A stretch of 64,000 bases of DNA from an uncultured Dongia sp. (lineage in GTDB: Bacteria; Pseudomonadota; Alphaproteobacteria; Dongiales; Dongiaceae), in contig NZ_CAKZGO010000023.1 of assembly GCF_936916975.1 (NCBI RefSeq), positions 1 to 64,000 on the forward strand, read 5' to 3'. The notes beneath the pieces were generated by a model. The model saw only the letters and a program-made list of their open reading frames with translations, had not been told where the DNA came from and did no database searches. Positions 36,439 to 45,355 of the stretch are shown one piece after another. The position numbers and the translations under genes are program-made. Positions within the stretch are counted from its first letter, which is position 1, and the number at the start of each line of letters is the position of its first letter.

Positions 36439-37431
36439 GTGCAAGATCCGTTTGGGCGACACATCAGTTACCTCAGGGTCTCCGTAACGGATCGCTGCGA
36501 CCTTCGTTGCGTCTATTGCATGGCCGAGGATATGACCTTCCTGCCTCGAAAAGAGGTGTTGTCGATCGAGGAACTCGACCGTCTCTGCAGCGCCTTTATC
36601 AGGATGGGCGTTCGAAAGCTTCGACTGACGGGTGGTGAGCCGCTGGTTCGCAGGGAGATCATGAGTTTGATCCGGTTGTTGTCCCGACACCTTGTCTCTG
36701 GCGATCTAGACGAGCTGACGTTGACGACCAATGGCACTCAATTGGCCAAACATGCTGAAGCCCTGGCTGCCGCCGGGGTGAAGCGGGTGAATGTCTCGCT
36801 CGATACCTTGCGACCGGAGGCGTTCAAGGCGATCACACGTTGGGGAGACCTCGACAAGGTCTTGGAGGGTCTGGCAGCCGCCCGGCGCGCCGGGCTCAAG
36901 GTCAAAATCAACACCGTGGCCCTGAAGGGTGTTAACGATGGCGATGTCGACGATATCGTTGCCTGGTGTGGCGATCAGGGATTCGATATCGCCTTCATCG
37001 AGGTGATGCCGATGGGCGATATCGGCGGCGAGCGGCGTCTGGAGCAGTATTGGCCGCTGTCTAAGCTCCGCGCCGACCTGGAGCAGCGCTGGACGTTGAC
37101 GGACACCAACTTCCAGACGGGCGGCCCGGCCCGCTATGTCGATTGCGCCGAGACCGGGCAGAGGATCGGCTTCATCACCCCGATGACCCATAATTTCTGC
37201 GAAAGCTGTAATAGAGTCCGGGTGACCTGCACGGGGCAGCTCTTCATGTGCCTAGGCCAGGAGGACAGCGCTGATCTACGTGCGGCACTGCGGTCCAGTG
37301 AGGGCGACGAAAAGCTGGAAGCGGCGATCCGGGAGGCGATCGCCCGCAAACCGAAGGGGCACGATTTCATCCTGGATCGCCGGGCATCCAACGTGGCGGT
37401 ATCCCGGCATATGTCGGTGACGGGCGGCTAG
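36439..37431 (+). CDS. moaA: MoaA, GTP 3',8-cyclase for molybdopterin synthesis
   Basis: 330 residues from a GTG 9 bases after the cytochrome stop. The radical SAM motif CDLRCVYC lies near residue 19; the second iron-sulfur set is FCESCNRVR plus a later Cys (LFMCLG), and the chain ends in the Gly-Gly (VTGG) needed for activity. It makes the first molybdopterin precursor, needed by AioA; a dedicated copy within aio operons is common. It is the last gene of this transcript. Confidence 0.95.
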   Translation: MQDPFGRHISYLRVSVTDRCDLRCVYCMAEDMTFLPRKEVLSIEELDRLCSAFIRMGVRKLRLTGGEPLVRREIMSLIRLLSRHLVSGDLDELTLTTNGTQLAKHAEALAAAGVKRVNVSLDTLRPEAFKAITRWGDLDKVLEGLAAARRAGLKVKINTVALKGVNDGDVDDIVAWCGDQGFDIAFIEVMPMGDIGGERRLEQYWPLSKLRADLEQRWTLTDTNFQTGGPARYVDCAETGQRIGFITPMTHNFCESCNRVRVTCTGQLFMCLGQEDSADLRAALRSSEGDEKLEAAIREAIARKPKGHDFILDRRASNVAVSRHMSVTGG

Positions 37432-37452
37432 AGCGAAAGCGTTTGATCTCGT

Positions 37453-38766
37453 TTATCGGGCAAATGTATCCATCGGGCGTCCGACATCTTCTTCCGGAGC
37501 GTCGTCGTTGTTGGCGTCGAGCTCTTTAAGGCCTGAAATAAGGTATTTCGCCCGTCGAACAATAGACTCCGCGGCGACCTTCAACAGTTCATGCTTGCCA
37601 CCTGGCATATGCTCTACTTCTTCGACTGCTTTCTCGATCTCCTTGATGACACGCCCTGAGACAGCCTCAACTCTATTTAAGACCATAGTGGGATTCAGTC
37701 CGCAGGCAGAGGCCTCTCGCTGCCAGTGACGACCTTTAATATAGTCACCCCGAGTCTTGCCTGCGATTGTGTTTGCCAGATTTCTGGTAACGTTTTCCCA
37801 AGCCTCACTGCACATGACATCGTAGATTGGTGCCAGAGAGGCGCCTCCAGCAGTTATGATTACCGAGTAGTTCTTGGCGTGGGCATCGGTATTGCAGACG
37901 ATCACATTAAAGATGAGATAGTCCAAAAATCTCGGTACATCTGCGATGTTCACCTTGTCACGGATGAACTCGAACATCTTCGACAGTCTTGGGCCCGGCC
38001 TGCCTGTGGAGTTTCGCTCATACTTTGAACCTGGAAAGTAGCCGAGCGCCTGGCAGAAATCTTCCTGATGGATGCGCCGCCACCTATCACCCACCTTTAA
38101 TCGGTCATATCGATCAATAAGAAGGTATGTACGTGTTCCCGCTCGCCCAGTCGTGACTGTCGGTGTATTTAACTCGCACCGCTTGGCCAGAACCATGCAC
38201 AGGGCTTCGTTTTGAACGCTGCCCCATAGGCGTGGAATATCTGGCTTTAGTATGTGTGTTGATGGTGAACCATTCACTGGTATGCGGATCTTGCCTTCTG
38301 CATCAAGTACTACGCCAATCTTTGATTGCGCCCCCGCAAGGGACATCGAGATACCATCCTCTCCTACCAGGAATGGTTTGTTTGGCAGTTCGTTGATGAT
38401 TTTTTCGAGAGCGGCTTGATCTGGAACCTGCTTCGAATCTGCGATTGTGCTGCCTCGCTCTTTGAACGATAGCGCGCCCGCGGTGTCTCGGCCGACTTCA
38501 GACAGGATGCCGATGATGTCTTGCTGTGAAGTTTTCAGGTTGAAGCTCACCGCCGAGAGCTGAGTGCTTTCAGGCAGCAAGTTAGCAATCCACGGAGTAA
38601 ACAGCTCTGGCTCTACGGTTTCTATGTCGAGTGGCATTGCCGTTGAGATGGGAAATGCACCCCTTAGACCTCGCCAAGCCGCATCATAGTGAAATCGAAC
38701 CCCGCCATTTTCGCTCTCAATGGTCCCTATCGGGCGCGTCTCAAAAAATACGGGGAGCGTTGTCAT
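37453..38766 (-). CDS. hipA: HipA-family kinase toxin
   Basis: 437 residues from ATG 38766. The N-terminal HipA coupling domain (PIGTIESENGGVRFHYD) is followed by kinase elements SMSLAGAQSKIGVVL, the catalytic NTDAHAKNYSVI and the metal-binding IYDVMCSE. HipA kinases phosphorylate tRNA synthetases (GltX and relatives) and stop growth. The gene overlaps hipB by 26 bases. It has more AT-rich codon use than the aio genes, suggesting separate acquisition. The C-terminus ends in an acidic tail. Confidence 0.92.
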   Translation of the reverse strand: MTTLPVFFETRPIGTIESENGGVRFHYDAAWRGLRGAFPISTAMPLDIETVEPELFTPWIANLLPESTQLSAVSFNLKTSQQDIIGILSEVGRDTAGALSFKERGSTIADSKQVPDQAALEKIINELPNKPFLVGEDGISMSLAGAQSKIGVVLDAEGKIRIPVNGSPSTHILKPDIPRLWGSVQNEALCMVLAKRCELNTPTVTTGRAGTRTYLLIDRYDRLKVGDRWRRIHQEDFCQALGYFPGSKYERNSTGRPGPRLSKMFEFIRDKVNIADVPRFLDYLIFNVIVCNTDAHAKNYSVIITAGGASLAPIYDVMCSEAWENVTRNLANTIAGKTRGDYIKGRHWQREASACGLNPTMVLNRVEAVSGRVIKEIEKAVEEVEHMPGGKHELLKVAAESIVRRAKYLISGLKELDANNDDAPEEDVGRPMDTFAR

Positions 38767-39070
38767 CTTCTTCTTCCATGTCAGGGAGATCCGGTAGTTC
38801 CGCTCCGTGTTCAGTCGCTTGAGCGTTTGCAGCCGGAGTCTGAGCGATGGACAACCCCAGAGCCTTGGAGACGAGGAGTGCATATCCGAGATAGCACTTG
38901 GGCTTACCGCTCTCTAAGTCGATGATGAAGCGGCGCCCTACGCCAGTTGCCATAGCGAGGTCCTCTTGCTTCATTCCCATGGCCACGCGACGGGCACGAA
39001 CTCTTTCCCCGAATTGACGAGTGATGTCCTCCATTCGGGATAGTTCAAGGGGGGGGCGCTGACTGCTCAT
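38741..39070 (-). CDS. hipB: HipB-like helix-turn-helix antitoxin
   Basis: 109 residues from ATG 39070. A Cro/C1-type helix-turn-helix spans residues 18-70 (QFGERVRARRVAMGMKQEDL, then GVGRRFIIDLESGKP). The acidic tail (LPDMEEEDDNAPRIF) may contact HipA. As in other hip loci it should repress its own promoter; four similar palindromes lie immediately upstream at 39086-39251. Confidence 0.9.
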   Translation of the reverse strand: MSSQRPPLELSRMEDITRQFGERVRARRVAMGMKQEDLAMATGVGRRFIIDLESGKPKCYLGYALLVSKALGLSIAQTPAANAQATEHGAELPDLPDMEEEDDNAPRIF

Positions 39071-39085
39071 ATTAGGCTCGTTCAA

Positions 39086-39251
39086 TGTTCCTATATAGTA
39101 ACATGGGCTCAGATTCTGCAAGTTTCAAGGCCAAATGTTCCTATATGGGAACATTTTATCTGCGGCTCAGGGTGACTTCAAAAAGTTCCTATATAGGAAC
39201 ATTCAATACAAATGGAGGGGGAAAAGCCCGAAATGTGCGTATATGGGAACA
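39086..39251. promoter_or_regulatory. Array of four HipB-type operators
   Basis: Four 18-base copies of a GTTCCTATATAGGAAC-type palindrome at 39086-39103, 39136-39153, 39184-39201 and 39234-39251. Start-to-start spacings are 50, 48 and 50 bases. The third copy has perfect arms; the others have one to three changes. They begin 16 bases upstream of hipB and extend towards the divergent arsR, so the HipAB complex could bind cooperatively. Confidence 0.85.
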
Positions 39252-39290
39252 TTGTCTAACCACCTAATTCAAATAATACTGAAATACCAA

Positions 39291-39319
39291 TTGACCGCAA
39301 TGCCTCTCGACAACATAGT
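39291..39319 (+). promoter_or_regulatory. Sigma-70 promoter of the third arsR, leaderless layout
   Basis: TTGACC (39291-39296), 17 bases, CATAGT (39314-39319). The arsR ATG begins 7 bases after the -10, where transcription would start, and no Shine-Dalgarno precedes it. A leaderless mRNA is likely. Confidence 0.6.
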
Positions 39320-39325
39320 ACTTCC

Positions 39326-39640
39326 ATGAAACTCGAAACAGCAGCTCAACAGCTTTCATCCCTCGGGAACCCAATCCGCCTCAAGCTCTTCCGAGCATTG
39401 GTGCGGGCAGGCGACGATGGCGTCCCGTGCGGCACCCTGCAGGACAAGCTGGGGATCGCCGCTTCCACGCTCTCGCACCATATCAAACACCTGATGGATG
39501 CCGGATTGATCCGACAAGAACGTCAAGGGACGACATTGTTCTGCCATGCCAACTACCCCTCGATGCAGGCCCTAGTCGGGTACCTGGTCGACGAATGCTG
39601 CCTGGACCAGAAGTGCAAAACCGACGAGGCGGCGGCCTGA
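39326..39640 (+). CDS. arsR: ArsR-family regulator of the flavoprotein operon
   Basis: 104 residues. Winged helix with GIAASTLSHHIKHLMDAGLI and C-terminal Cys pair DECCLDQKC as likely As(III) ligands. The N-terminus MKLE and the first 13 bases are the same as those of the ArsR-ArsC fusion at 23479, so the two are related. It is divergent from hipB and is followed by the flavoprotein 57 bases later. Confidence 0.92.
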   Translation: MKLETAAQQLSSLGNPIRLKLFRALVRAGDDGVPCGTLQDKLGIAASTLSHHIKHLMDAGLIRQERQGTTLFCHANYPSMQALVGYLVDECCLDQKCKTDEAAA

Positions 39641-39697
39641 AGTCGCCCCTTTTTTTGATCAAATATTTCGATAAAGTTTGAAATAGGAGACCGTGAC

Positions 39698-41116
39698 ATG
39701 ATCGACATCGAAAGCCTTCCAGTCGCTGTGATCGGCGCCGGGCCGATCGGCCTCGCTGCTGCCGCTCATCTCGTGGAGCGCGGCATGAAAGTGAAAGTCT
39801 ATGAAGCTGGTGCTTCGGTCGGTGCCAACGTACGCGATTGGGCCCATGTCCGGATTTTCACCACCTGGGAGCAAAGCGTCGATACCGCCAGCGTTCGATT
39901 GTTGGAAAAGCATGGCTGGAAACTGCCCCAGGCCAACAAGCTCCCGACGGGTGGTGAGATTTACGACCAGTATCTAAAGCCGCTGGCAGCGGTGCCGGAG
40001 CTTGCTGGTGCCATCGAGACCGATGCCAAGGTGTTGTCGATCACGCGCCTGGGCCTGGACAAGGTTACTTCAAAGGGCCGAGACAAGAGACCGTTCGAAA
40101 TCCGTGTCGCCGGGCCCAAAGGCGAAGTTCGGGTCGAATACGCCCAGGGCGTCGTCGATGCTTCCGGCACCTGGCAAAATCAGAATCCGGCCGGAGCCTC
40201 CGGCACCCCGGCGCCGGGCGAAGATCGGCATGCCGATCGGATCGCTTATGGCATGCCGGATGTGCTGGGTGCCGTCCGGAAAGACTATGCCGGGAAGCGG
40301 ATTGCCGTCATCGGCGCTGGTTATTCTGCAATTAATGTCATTCTGGATCTGACGAAACTCGCAGAAACGGCACCCAACACCAAAGTCACCTGGGTGGTAC
40401 GCGGCACCAACATGAATAAGACCTATGGCGGCGGTGCCAACGATCAGTTGGAGGCCCGCGGTGCGCTCGGCACAGCCCTGAAGCGGCTTGTCGACCAAGG
40501 CAAGGTTCAACTCGTCACCGGGTTCTCCACCTCGGCCATTCGCAGCCAGGGTAGCGACCTTCAGCTTGTCGGCACGCAAAATGGCAAGGAGATCGCCCTG
40601 CCGACCGCCGACCGGATCATCGTTTGCACGGGGCAGCGGCCAAATCTCGAAATGACCCGAGAACTGCGGCTTGAACTCGACCCATGGCTTGAAGGTGTCA
40701 AAGCCCTGGGACCGCTGATCGACCCAAATGAGCATTCCTGCGGCTCGGTGCCACCACACGGCCATCGGGAGCTTTCGCATCCCGAACCGGGCTTCTACAC
40801 CATCGGCGTTAAAAGCTACGGCCGGGCGCCAACCTTCCTGCTGTTGACCGGGTATGAGCAGGCACGATCCGTGGCCGCCGTATTGGCGGGCGATCTGCAG
40901 GCGGCGGACAATGTCCAGCTTGTCCTGCCGGAGACCGGGATTTGCACGACCGATTTTGAGGCTGACGCAAATGGCTGTTGTGTCACTCCGGCCCAGGTAG
41001 CCACCAGTTCGTGCTGCGGTGGCCCAGCGCTTGCGGAAGTCGACGCCTGTTGCGTAGCCGACGTAGCCGCCAAGGAAGCTGGCAAGAAGGGCTGTGGCTG
41101 TGGAGAGGCCGCTTGA
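39698..41116 (+). CDS. FAD/NAD(P)-binding flavoprotein with Cys-rich tail, arsenic-linked
   Basis: 472 residues, AGGAG 8 bases before ATG. Two Rossmann motifs: VIGAGPIGLAAAAHL (FAD, near residue 11) and VIGAGYSAINVILDL (NADP, near 206). Residues 425-472 hold a Cys-rich tail with pairs CC (three of them), SSCCGG and a final CGCG. The core resembles flavin monooxygenase/ArsO-type enzymes of arsenic islands. The tail looks like an arsenite or metal trap, possibly delivering arsenic to the active site. Reaction unknown. The next gene overlaps its stop. Confidence 0.82.
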   Translation: MIDIESLPVAVIGAGPIGLAAAAHLVERGMKVKVYEAGASVGANVRDWAHVRIFTTWEQSVDTASVRLLEKHGWKLPQANKLPTGGEIYDQYLKPLAAVPELAGAIETDAKVLSITRLGLDKVTSKGRDKRPFEIRVAGPKGEVRVEYAQGVVDASGTWQNQNPAGASGTPAPGEDRHADRIAYGMPDVLGAVRKDYAGKRIAVIGAGYSAINVILDLTKLAETAPNTKVTWVVRGTNMNKTYGGGANDQLEARGALGTALKRLVDQGKVQLVTGFSTSAIRSQGSDLQLVGTQNGKEIALPTADRIIVCTGQRPNLEMTRELRLELDPWLEGVKALGPLIDPNEHSCGSVPPHGHRELSHPEPGFYTIGVKSYGRAPTFLLLTGYEQARSVAAVLAGDLQAADNVQLVLPETGICTTDFEADANGCCVTPAQVATSSCCGGPALAEVDACCVADVAAKEAGKKGCGCGEAA

Positions 41117-42342
41117 GTTCAGGCACCGATAGCGGGGGCGATCTTCGGCGATCTCCCCGCGTCGTCGTTCCAGTCTTGGGTATTACCCAGATCCTTGCCT
41201 GGGGATCATCCTATTATCTCCCCGCCGTGCTGGCGAAGCCGACGGCGGAGGCGACGGGGTGGTCGTTATCGTGGATTGTCGGCGGTCTATCATTGGGATT
41301 GTTGGTTGCAGGGTTCGCGTCGCCGTTCATTGGCCGCCGGATCAAACATTCCGGTGGCCGTCCGGTCCTGATTGCCAGTTCGCTTCTGTTGGCCATCGGG
41401 CTGGCGGGGCTGGCGATCTCGCCGAATCTGCCCGTCTACTTGCTGGCATGGCTGGTTATCGGCGTTGGCATGGGCGCCGGACTGTATGACCCTGCCTTTT
41501 CAACGCTGGGTCGTCTCTATGGTCATGGGGCTCGCCAACTCATCACTGCCCTGACGCTATTTGGCGGCTTTGCCAGCACGGCATGCTGGCCCCTGTCGGC
41601 CTTCTTCGTATCAGAGATGGGGTGGCGAGGCGCTTGTGGCGCCTATGCGCTCATCCATCTCTGCATCAGTTTACCGCTGTACATATTTGCCTTGCCCAAG
41701 GAACGTGGGGAAGGGAACATCGGTCAGGAGGATACAGCGCCAAACAAAACGGCAAATCATGCCCCACCGCCACTCTTATTTCTCCTATTGGCAACGACGA
41801 TTATGGTGTCCGCCTCCGTATCGACGGTGATTTCCGTTCATCTTTTAACGATCTTGCAGGCACACGGTATTTCTCTGGCTGCTGCGGTTGCCCTCGGGGT
41901 CCTGGTTGGCCCATCGCAGGTCGGAGCCAGGTTTATCGAAAGCTTAATTGGACAGTATCATCATCCGATCTGGACGAAGTTGGCTTCGGTCTCTTGCGTC
42001 GTCGTTGGCCTGGGACTGCTGTGGGGCGGATTCCCATTTGTCTTCGTAACGCTAATCTTCTATGGCGCCGGAATCGGACTAGAATCCATTGCACGCGCGA
42101 CCCTTCCACTATCGCTGTTTGGTCCCGCGAACTATGCTCCAATTATGGGACGACTGGCACGCCCGAGCCTACTCGCTCAGGCCGCTGCCCCATCGATTGG
42201 TGCCATACTGATAGAAATCTTTGGCTCCACCGCTGCACTTGGCGCCGTGCTGATCATTGCTGTCGTAAACCTGGCCATGGCGCTGCTTCTCTATAGATTG
42301 ATCACCGTTAGAGGATTGCGCAGTACTCTCCACGCCGACTGA
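41113..42342 (+). CDS. MFS transporter coupled to the flavoprotein
   Basis: 409 residues starting at TTG 41113, which overlaps the previous TGA; GGAGAG lies about 7 bases upstream. About twelve membrane segments with ITQILAWGSSYYLPA in the first and a motif A-like FIGRRIKHSGGRPVL after the second. It resembles the YbfB/oxalate-formate antiporter-like MFS branch. Coupling to the flavoprotein suggests it exports that enzyme's product, perhaps an arsenical; this is inference. Confidence 0.82.
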   Translation: MSSGTDSGGDLRRSPRVVVPVLGITQILAWGSSYYLPAVLAKPTAEATGWSLSWIVGGLSLGLLVAGFASPFIGRRIKHSGGRPVLIASSLLLAIGLAGLAISPNLPVYLLAWLVIGVGMGAGLYDPAFSTLGRLYGHGARQLITALTLFGGFASTACWPLSAFFVSEMGWRGACGAYALIHLCISLPLYIFALPKERGEGNIGQEDTAPNKTANHAPPPLLFLLLATTIMVSASVSTVISVHLLTILQAHGISLAAAVALGVLVGPSQVGARFIESLIGQYHHPIWTKLASVSCVVVGLGLLWGGFPFVFVTLIFYGAGIGLESIARATLPLSLFGPANYAPIMGRLARPSLLAQAAAPSIGAILIEIFGSTAALGAVLIIAVVNLAMALLLYRLITVRGLRSTLHAD

Positions 42343-43015
42343 AAGCAATGCAGCCTGTGGGCGCCTTTTGCAATCGGTCGCCGTCGGTCACCCTCTGATT
42401 CATTCCGCACTCAAAAATGCCCACCACTCATCTTTCGTCAACGTCGACGACCGCTGTTTGATCTTCGGGCGCCTCGGTAAGGTCGTCAGGAAATGGCAGT
42501 GACTGGTCGGACCGAGGGAATCGCCGCCTTGCAGCGAAATCGCCGGGACAGCAGAGTTCGAGATGGTCAAGGCGAAGAAGAAAGCGCGAAGGTAAATGGT
42601 GATGGTACGCATGGTCAGGTAGCTCCAATCCGGTTTCAGGGTGGCGATCTGGTCGCCTCACTGGGGATATTGAGCTGCCTTTTCGAAACGTCCTCCGTCG
42701 GCATCAAAATCTTTAGCACCGACTTCTTGAGTTAGGCGCGTCTTCAAAGGCAGGCCAATTCGCCAGCCGGATGGATATTGGTTCTCAGGATCATAGTGGG
42801 ACTTCAAGATCACCGAGCTACTCACGAGATCGGTCCGATGGATAAAATGCGGACTTTCTGGCCGTCGCGCATTGCAGAATGGATCTCAAGGAAGTCGTCC
42901 TCGGATCCGATGCATTTCAAGAAAAATCAAGGAATTCGTAACCGATTGTTGAAGATTGTCCGGCATTTTGCTTGGCAGTTTGAAGCAGTTCACAAAAGTC
43001 GGTAGCCACAGAACT
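42343..43015. other. Gene-poor gap between arsenic and defence regions
   Basis: I find no supportable gene in these 673 bases. Short frames exist, such as a 70-residue one on the minus strand (42400-42612) with a hydrophobic start, but they have no recognisable similarity. The position, where gene content and GC change, suits an old insertion junction. No direct repeats or transposase remains were seen. Confidence 0.5.
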
Positions 43016-43795
43016 ATGTCATCCAATGCCACATTGCTGGATTCCCCCCATATCGACCGCTCCATTTTTCGTCATCTGAAAATCCGAGCGATGACCCACA
43101 AAGGAAATGCGCGACCATCGAATCAAGATCGCATTGCCGTCAACGCCTGGTCGACCTCCGACACCCTGGAGAATGCCTTCACATTTGAAGAAGCGACAAG
43201 GTCTCGGGTCTGCTGCCTGGTGGCAGATGGCATGGGAGGGCGAAATGCTGGAGAGCTCGCGAGTGAGCTCGCCGTCAAATTTATCCTCGATCGAATTCAA
43301 GAATTGATCACACTGGAAGCAATCGGTACCGCACTGATAGATACCAATCGACTCCTGCATTCCGCCATGACCCCGGAAACCGTCGGGATGGGTGCCACGA
43401 TTGCTGGATTGGTCTTTCATGGTACCGAAGCTATCCATTTCAATATTGGTGACTCCCGCATCTACCTGTGGAGAGATGGCGAACTGAACCTAATCTCAAC
43501 AGACGATACGCTCAGTGCCCATCTTGGAGGTCCGAAGACAAGCTCCAGGATTACGCAGGTGCTGGGCGGGTCAAGCCCCGACCGGGTGCTGCAACCTCAT
43601 GTGGGCAAAGTGCGCCTGGAAGCTGGAACCAAGTTTCTCATTTGCAGTGACGGCGTCAGCGACCTCATTGATGACGATGAAATGGGCGAAATCCTCACTT
43701 CTTCTGGAAGTCAGGACACCGACGCACTCGTATCCTTGGCTCTCCATCGGGGTGGTAGAGACAATGCTTCGGCCCTAACAATTGAAGTGGTCTGA
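43016..43795 (+). CDS. PP2C-family serine/threonine phosphatase
   Basis: 259 residues from ATG 43016. All PP2C metal and phosphate motifs are present: NARPSNQDR, VADGMGGRNAGE, GMGATIAGLVF, NIGDSRIYLW, LICSDGVSDLID and RDNASALTIEV. It should be an active Mn/Mg-dependent phosphatase. No Ser/Thr kinase or FHA protein is nearby in this window, so its partner is unknown. It is convergent with the TPR gene at 43874-44383. Confidence 0.9.
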   Translation: MSSNATLLDSPHIDRSIFRHLKIRAMTHKGNARPSNQDRIAVNAWSTSDTLENAFTFEEATRSRVCCLVADGMGGRNAGELASELAVKFILDRIQELITLEAIGTALIDTNRLLHSAMTPETVGMGATIAGLVFHGTEAIHFNIGDSRIYLWRDGELNLISTDDTLSAHLGGPKTSSRITQVLGGSSPDRVLQPHVGKVRLEAGTKFLICSDGVSDLIDDDEMGEILTSSGSQDTDALVSLALHRGGRDNASALTIEVV

Positions 43796-43873
43796 CACCC
43801 AAAGCGGGCGATCAACACCCGTGAAGGTGCGTGTCGGCGATTCAACCGCTCCCGGCGAAGCCACCACATTCCC

Positions 43874-44383
43874 TCAGGGTGCCAGGCTCAGATCAGATCG
43901 GATTTCCTCCAGGATCGCCTGAGCACCAAGATGGTCCAGAGGATCAAGCTGAAGCAAAGCTTGCAGGTATTCGATCGCAGCTTCCGCATGCCCTCCAACT
44001 TCGTGATAGAGGCTGGCAAGGTCGAAGAGTGCTCTCAGGAGAGGACGCGTACCGAGATGGGTCCAATGCTCCACAGCGTACCGCTCACCAAATTCTTTCC
44101 AAATCGCTGAACTGATTTGGATGCCCTTGCGCAGACAGTGAGCTCTCAGTCCAGCGGAATGCGCGAATTCGGCCACCGCGAAAAGCACATTTGCGCATCG
44201 GGGAGCGATGAGGCAAGCATAGCTCAGCAGCGCTCTACGGCATTCAGGGTCCGTTTCCTGCCTTGCTAGGGATAGGACGGAGTCCGCTGGGCTGAACAGC
44301 ATTGGGCCACGTACTGTCACTAGAATGCGTGATTGAGCGTTGCTGTCGACAGCTTGATAGAGGATTGGCAGACTTGCGGGCAT
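43874..44383 (-). CDS. TPR-like helical protein of unknown function
   Basis: 169 residues; AGGAG lies 7 bases before the ATG on the minus strand. The sequence is helical with a TPR-like C-terminal unit (LFDLASLYHEVGGHAEAAIE, then LQLDPLDHLGAQAIL). No signal peptide. The N-terminal part (residues 1-60) is not recognised. It is downstream of the TIR operon by 155 bases and could be its last gene, or a partner of the convergent PP2C gene. A protein-interaction role is inferred. Confidence 0.7.
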   Translation of the reverse strand: MPASLPILYQAVDSNAQSRILVTVRGPMLFSPADSVLSLARQETDPECRRALLSYACLIAPRCANVLFAVAEFAHSAGLRAHCLRKGIQISSAIWKEFGERYAVEHWTHLGTRPLLRALFDLASLYHEVGGHAEAAIEYLQALLQLDPLDHLGAQAILEEIRSDLSLAP

Positions 44384-44537
44384 GTATCATCTCCTGAGTT
44401 GGGGAGATGATCGTCCGATGCTTTGCAAGAAACCAATTTCCTTTCTGGGAGGATATCAACCTGCCATTGTCGAGCAACAACACAATTGGACTCGCGGGCA
44501 ATTGGCAGTTGCAGGGAAAGTTGCTAGTTGCGCATGG

Positions 44538-45341
44538 TCATGCTGCAGAAGGAGTCTTGATCACATCAATAATCTCCACAGCAATTTCTTCCACAGTATG
44601 CGTCGCGGTATTTCGTGCAAGACGATCGGCAAGCGATGGCGAATACTGAATAACTTCTCTTTTAGAGACTTTGTGCCACACGGGGAGTAAGTTTTGATCG
44701 CCCGAAACAGTTCGTGTGACAAGTCCATCAAGTTCATACTCTGGCCATCCGCGACCAAAGAACGCTTGAGAGAGAACGACCACGCCAAAGCGGCTGCGGG
44801 AAATTCCTTTGTCAATCTTGCGACGAAGACTGTCGCCAATCCTTAGCTCAAACTCGTCATACCAAACATCCAATCCGGCCGCCCGTAGAGCGGTTGCCAG
44901 CGGACGCACTACCTCGTCTTTGTCTTCAGATGCGTGCGAAATGAAAACATCAAAAGTCCGGGTATCTGCCGACTCTGCTGATACTGGTGGACCTTCTTCT
45001 CTCACATCACGAACGAGGGTGGGAATGCTGCGCAGTGGAGCTTCGTTGATCTCTGGCAATGGCTGAAGTGCCGCGGCCGGAATGACGCGGATGCTGGATC
45101 TGGTGGTTCCGACGAGACCTTGCATATCTACCACGACATGCCAAGTACCCGAGCGCGGAACTGGCAATCGCACGGGTGATTTCTTCGCGAGGCCACCGAT
45201 GTATTGGTGGTTGCGACCCGCTTTATAGCTGTTGAAATTGGAGGTATCCATGAGCCTTACATTGGCTGCGCTACCCTTCAAAATGACTTCAACGACACTG
45301 CCACCCGTGACATGGTGCAAATCGTAATGCGAAAAGGACAT
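44538..45341 (-). CDS. DUF1883-TIR domain protein (predicted NADase effector)
   Basis: 267 residues; AGAGGAA precedes the ATG. Residues 1-90 match DUF1883 (SFSHYDLHHVTGGSVVEVIL; GTWHVVVDMQGL). Residues 129-262 are a TIR domain: DVFISHASEDKDEVVRPLA, GLDVWYDEFELRIGDSL and RGWPEYELDGL, whose Glu (E203) is the catalytic residue in NAD-cleaving TIRs. Such proteins kill or arrest the cell by using up NAD or make signalling nucleotides. It is the last of three closely spaced minus-strand genes, so a phage-defence effector role is likely but not shown. Confidence 0.88.
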   Translation of the reverse strand: MSFSHYDLHHVTGGSVVEVILKGSAANVRLMDTSNFNSYKAGRNHQYIGGLAKKSPVRLPVPRSGTWHVVVDMQGLVGTTRSSIRVIPAAALQPLPEINEAPLRSIPTLVRDVREEGPPVSAESADTRTFDVFISHASEDKDEVVRPLATALRAAGLDVWYDEFELRIGDSLRRKIDKGISRSRFGVVVLSQAFFGRGWPEYELDGLVTRTVSGDQNLLPVWHKVSKREVIQYSPSLADRLARNTATHTVEEIAVEIIDVIKTPSAA

Positions 45342-45355
45342 TCTAGGTAATTCCT

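Noticed and set aside
39086-39251. CRISPR array
   Set aside because: The four repeats are palindromes of 18 bases with 30-32 base gaps, but they are imperfect, end at a hipB start and have no cas genes; operators explain them better.
42400-42612. 70-residue minus-strand frame with a hydrophobic start
   Set aside because: GGAG lies 10 bases upstream, but the sequence after the first 25 residues shows no feature and an overlapping frame is equally open.
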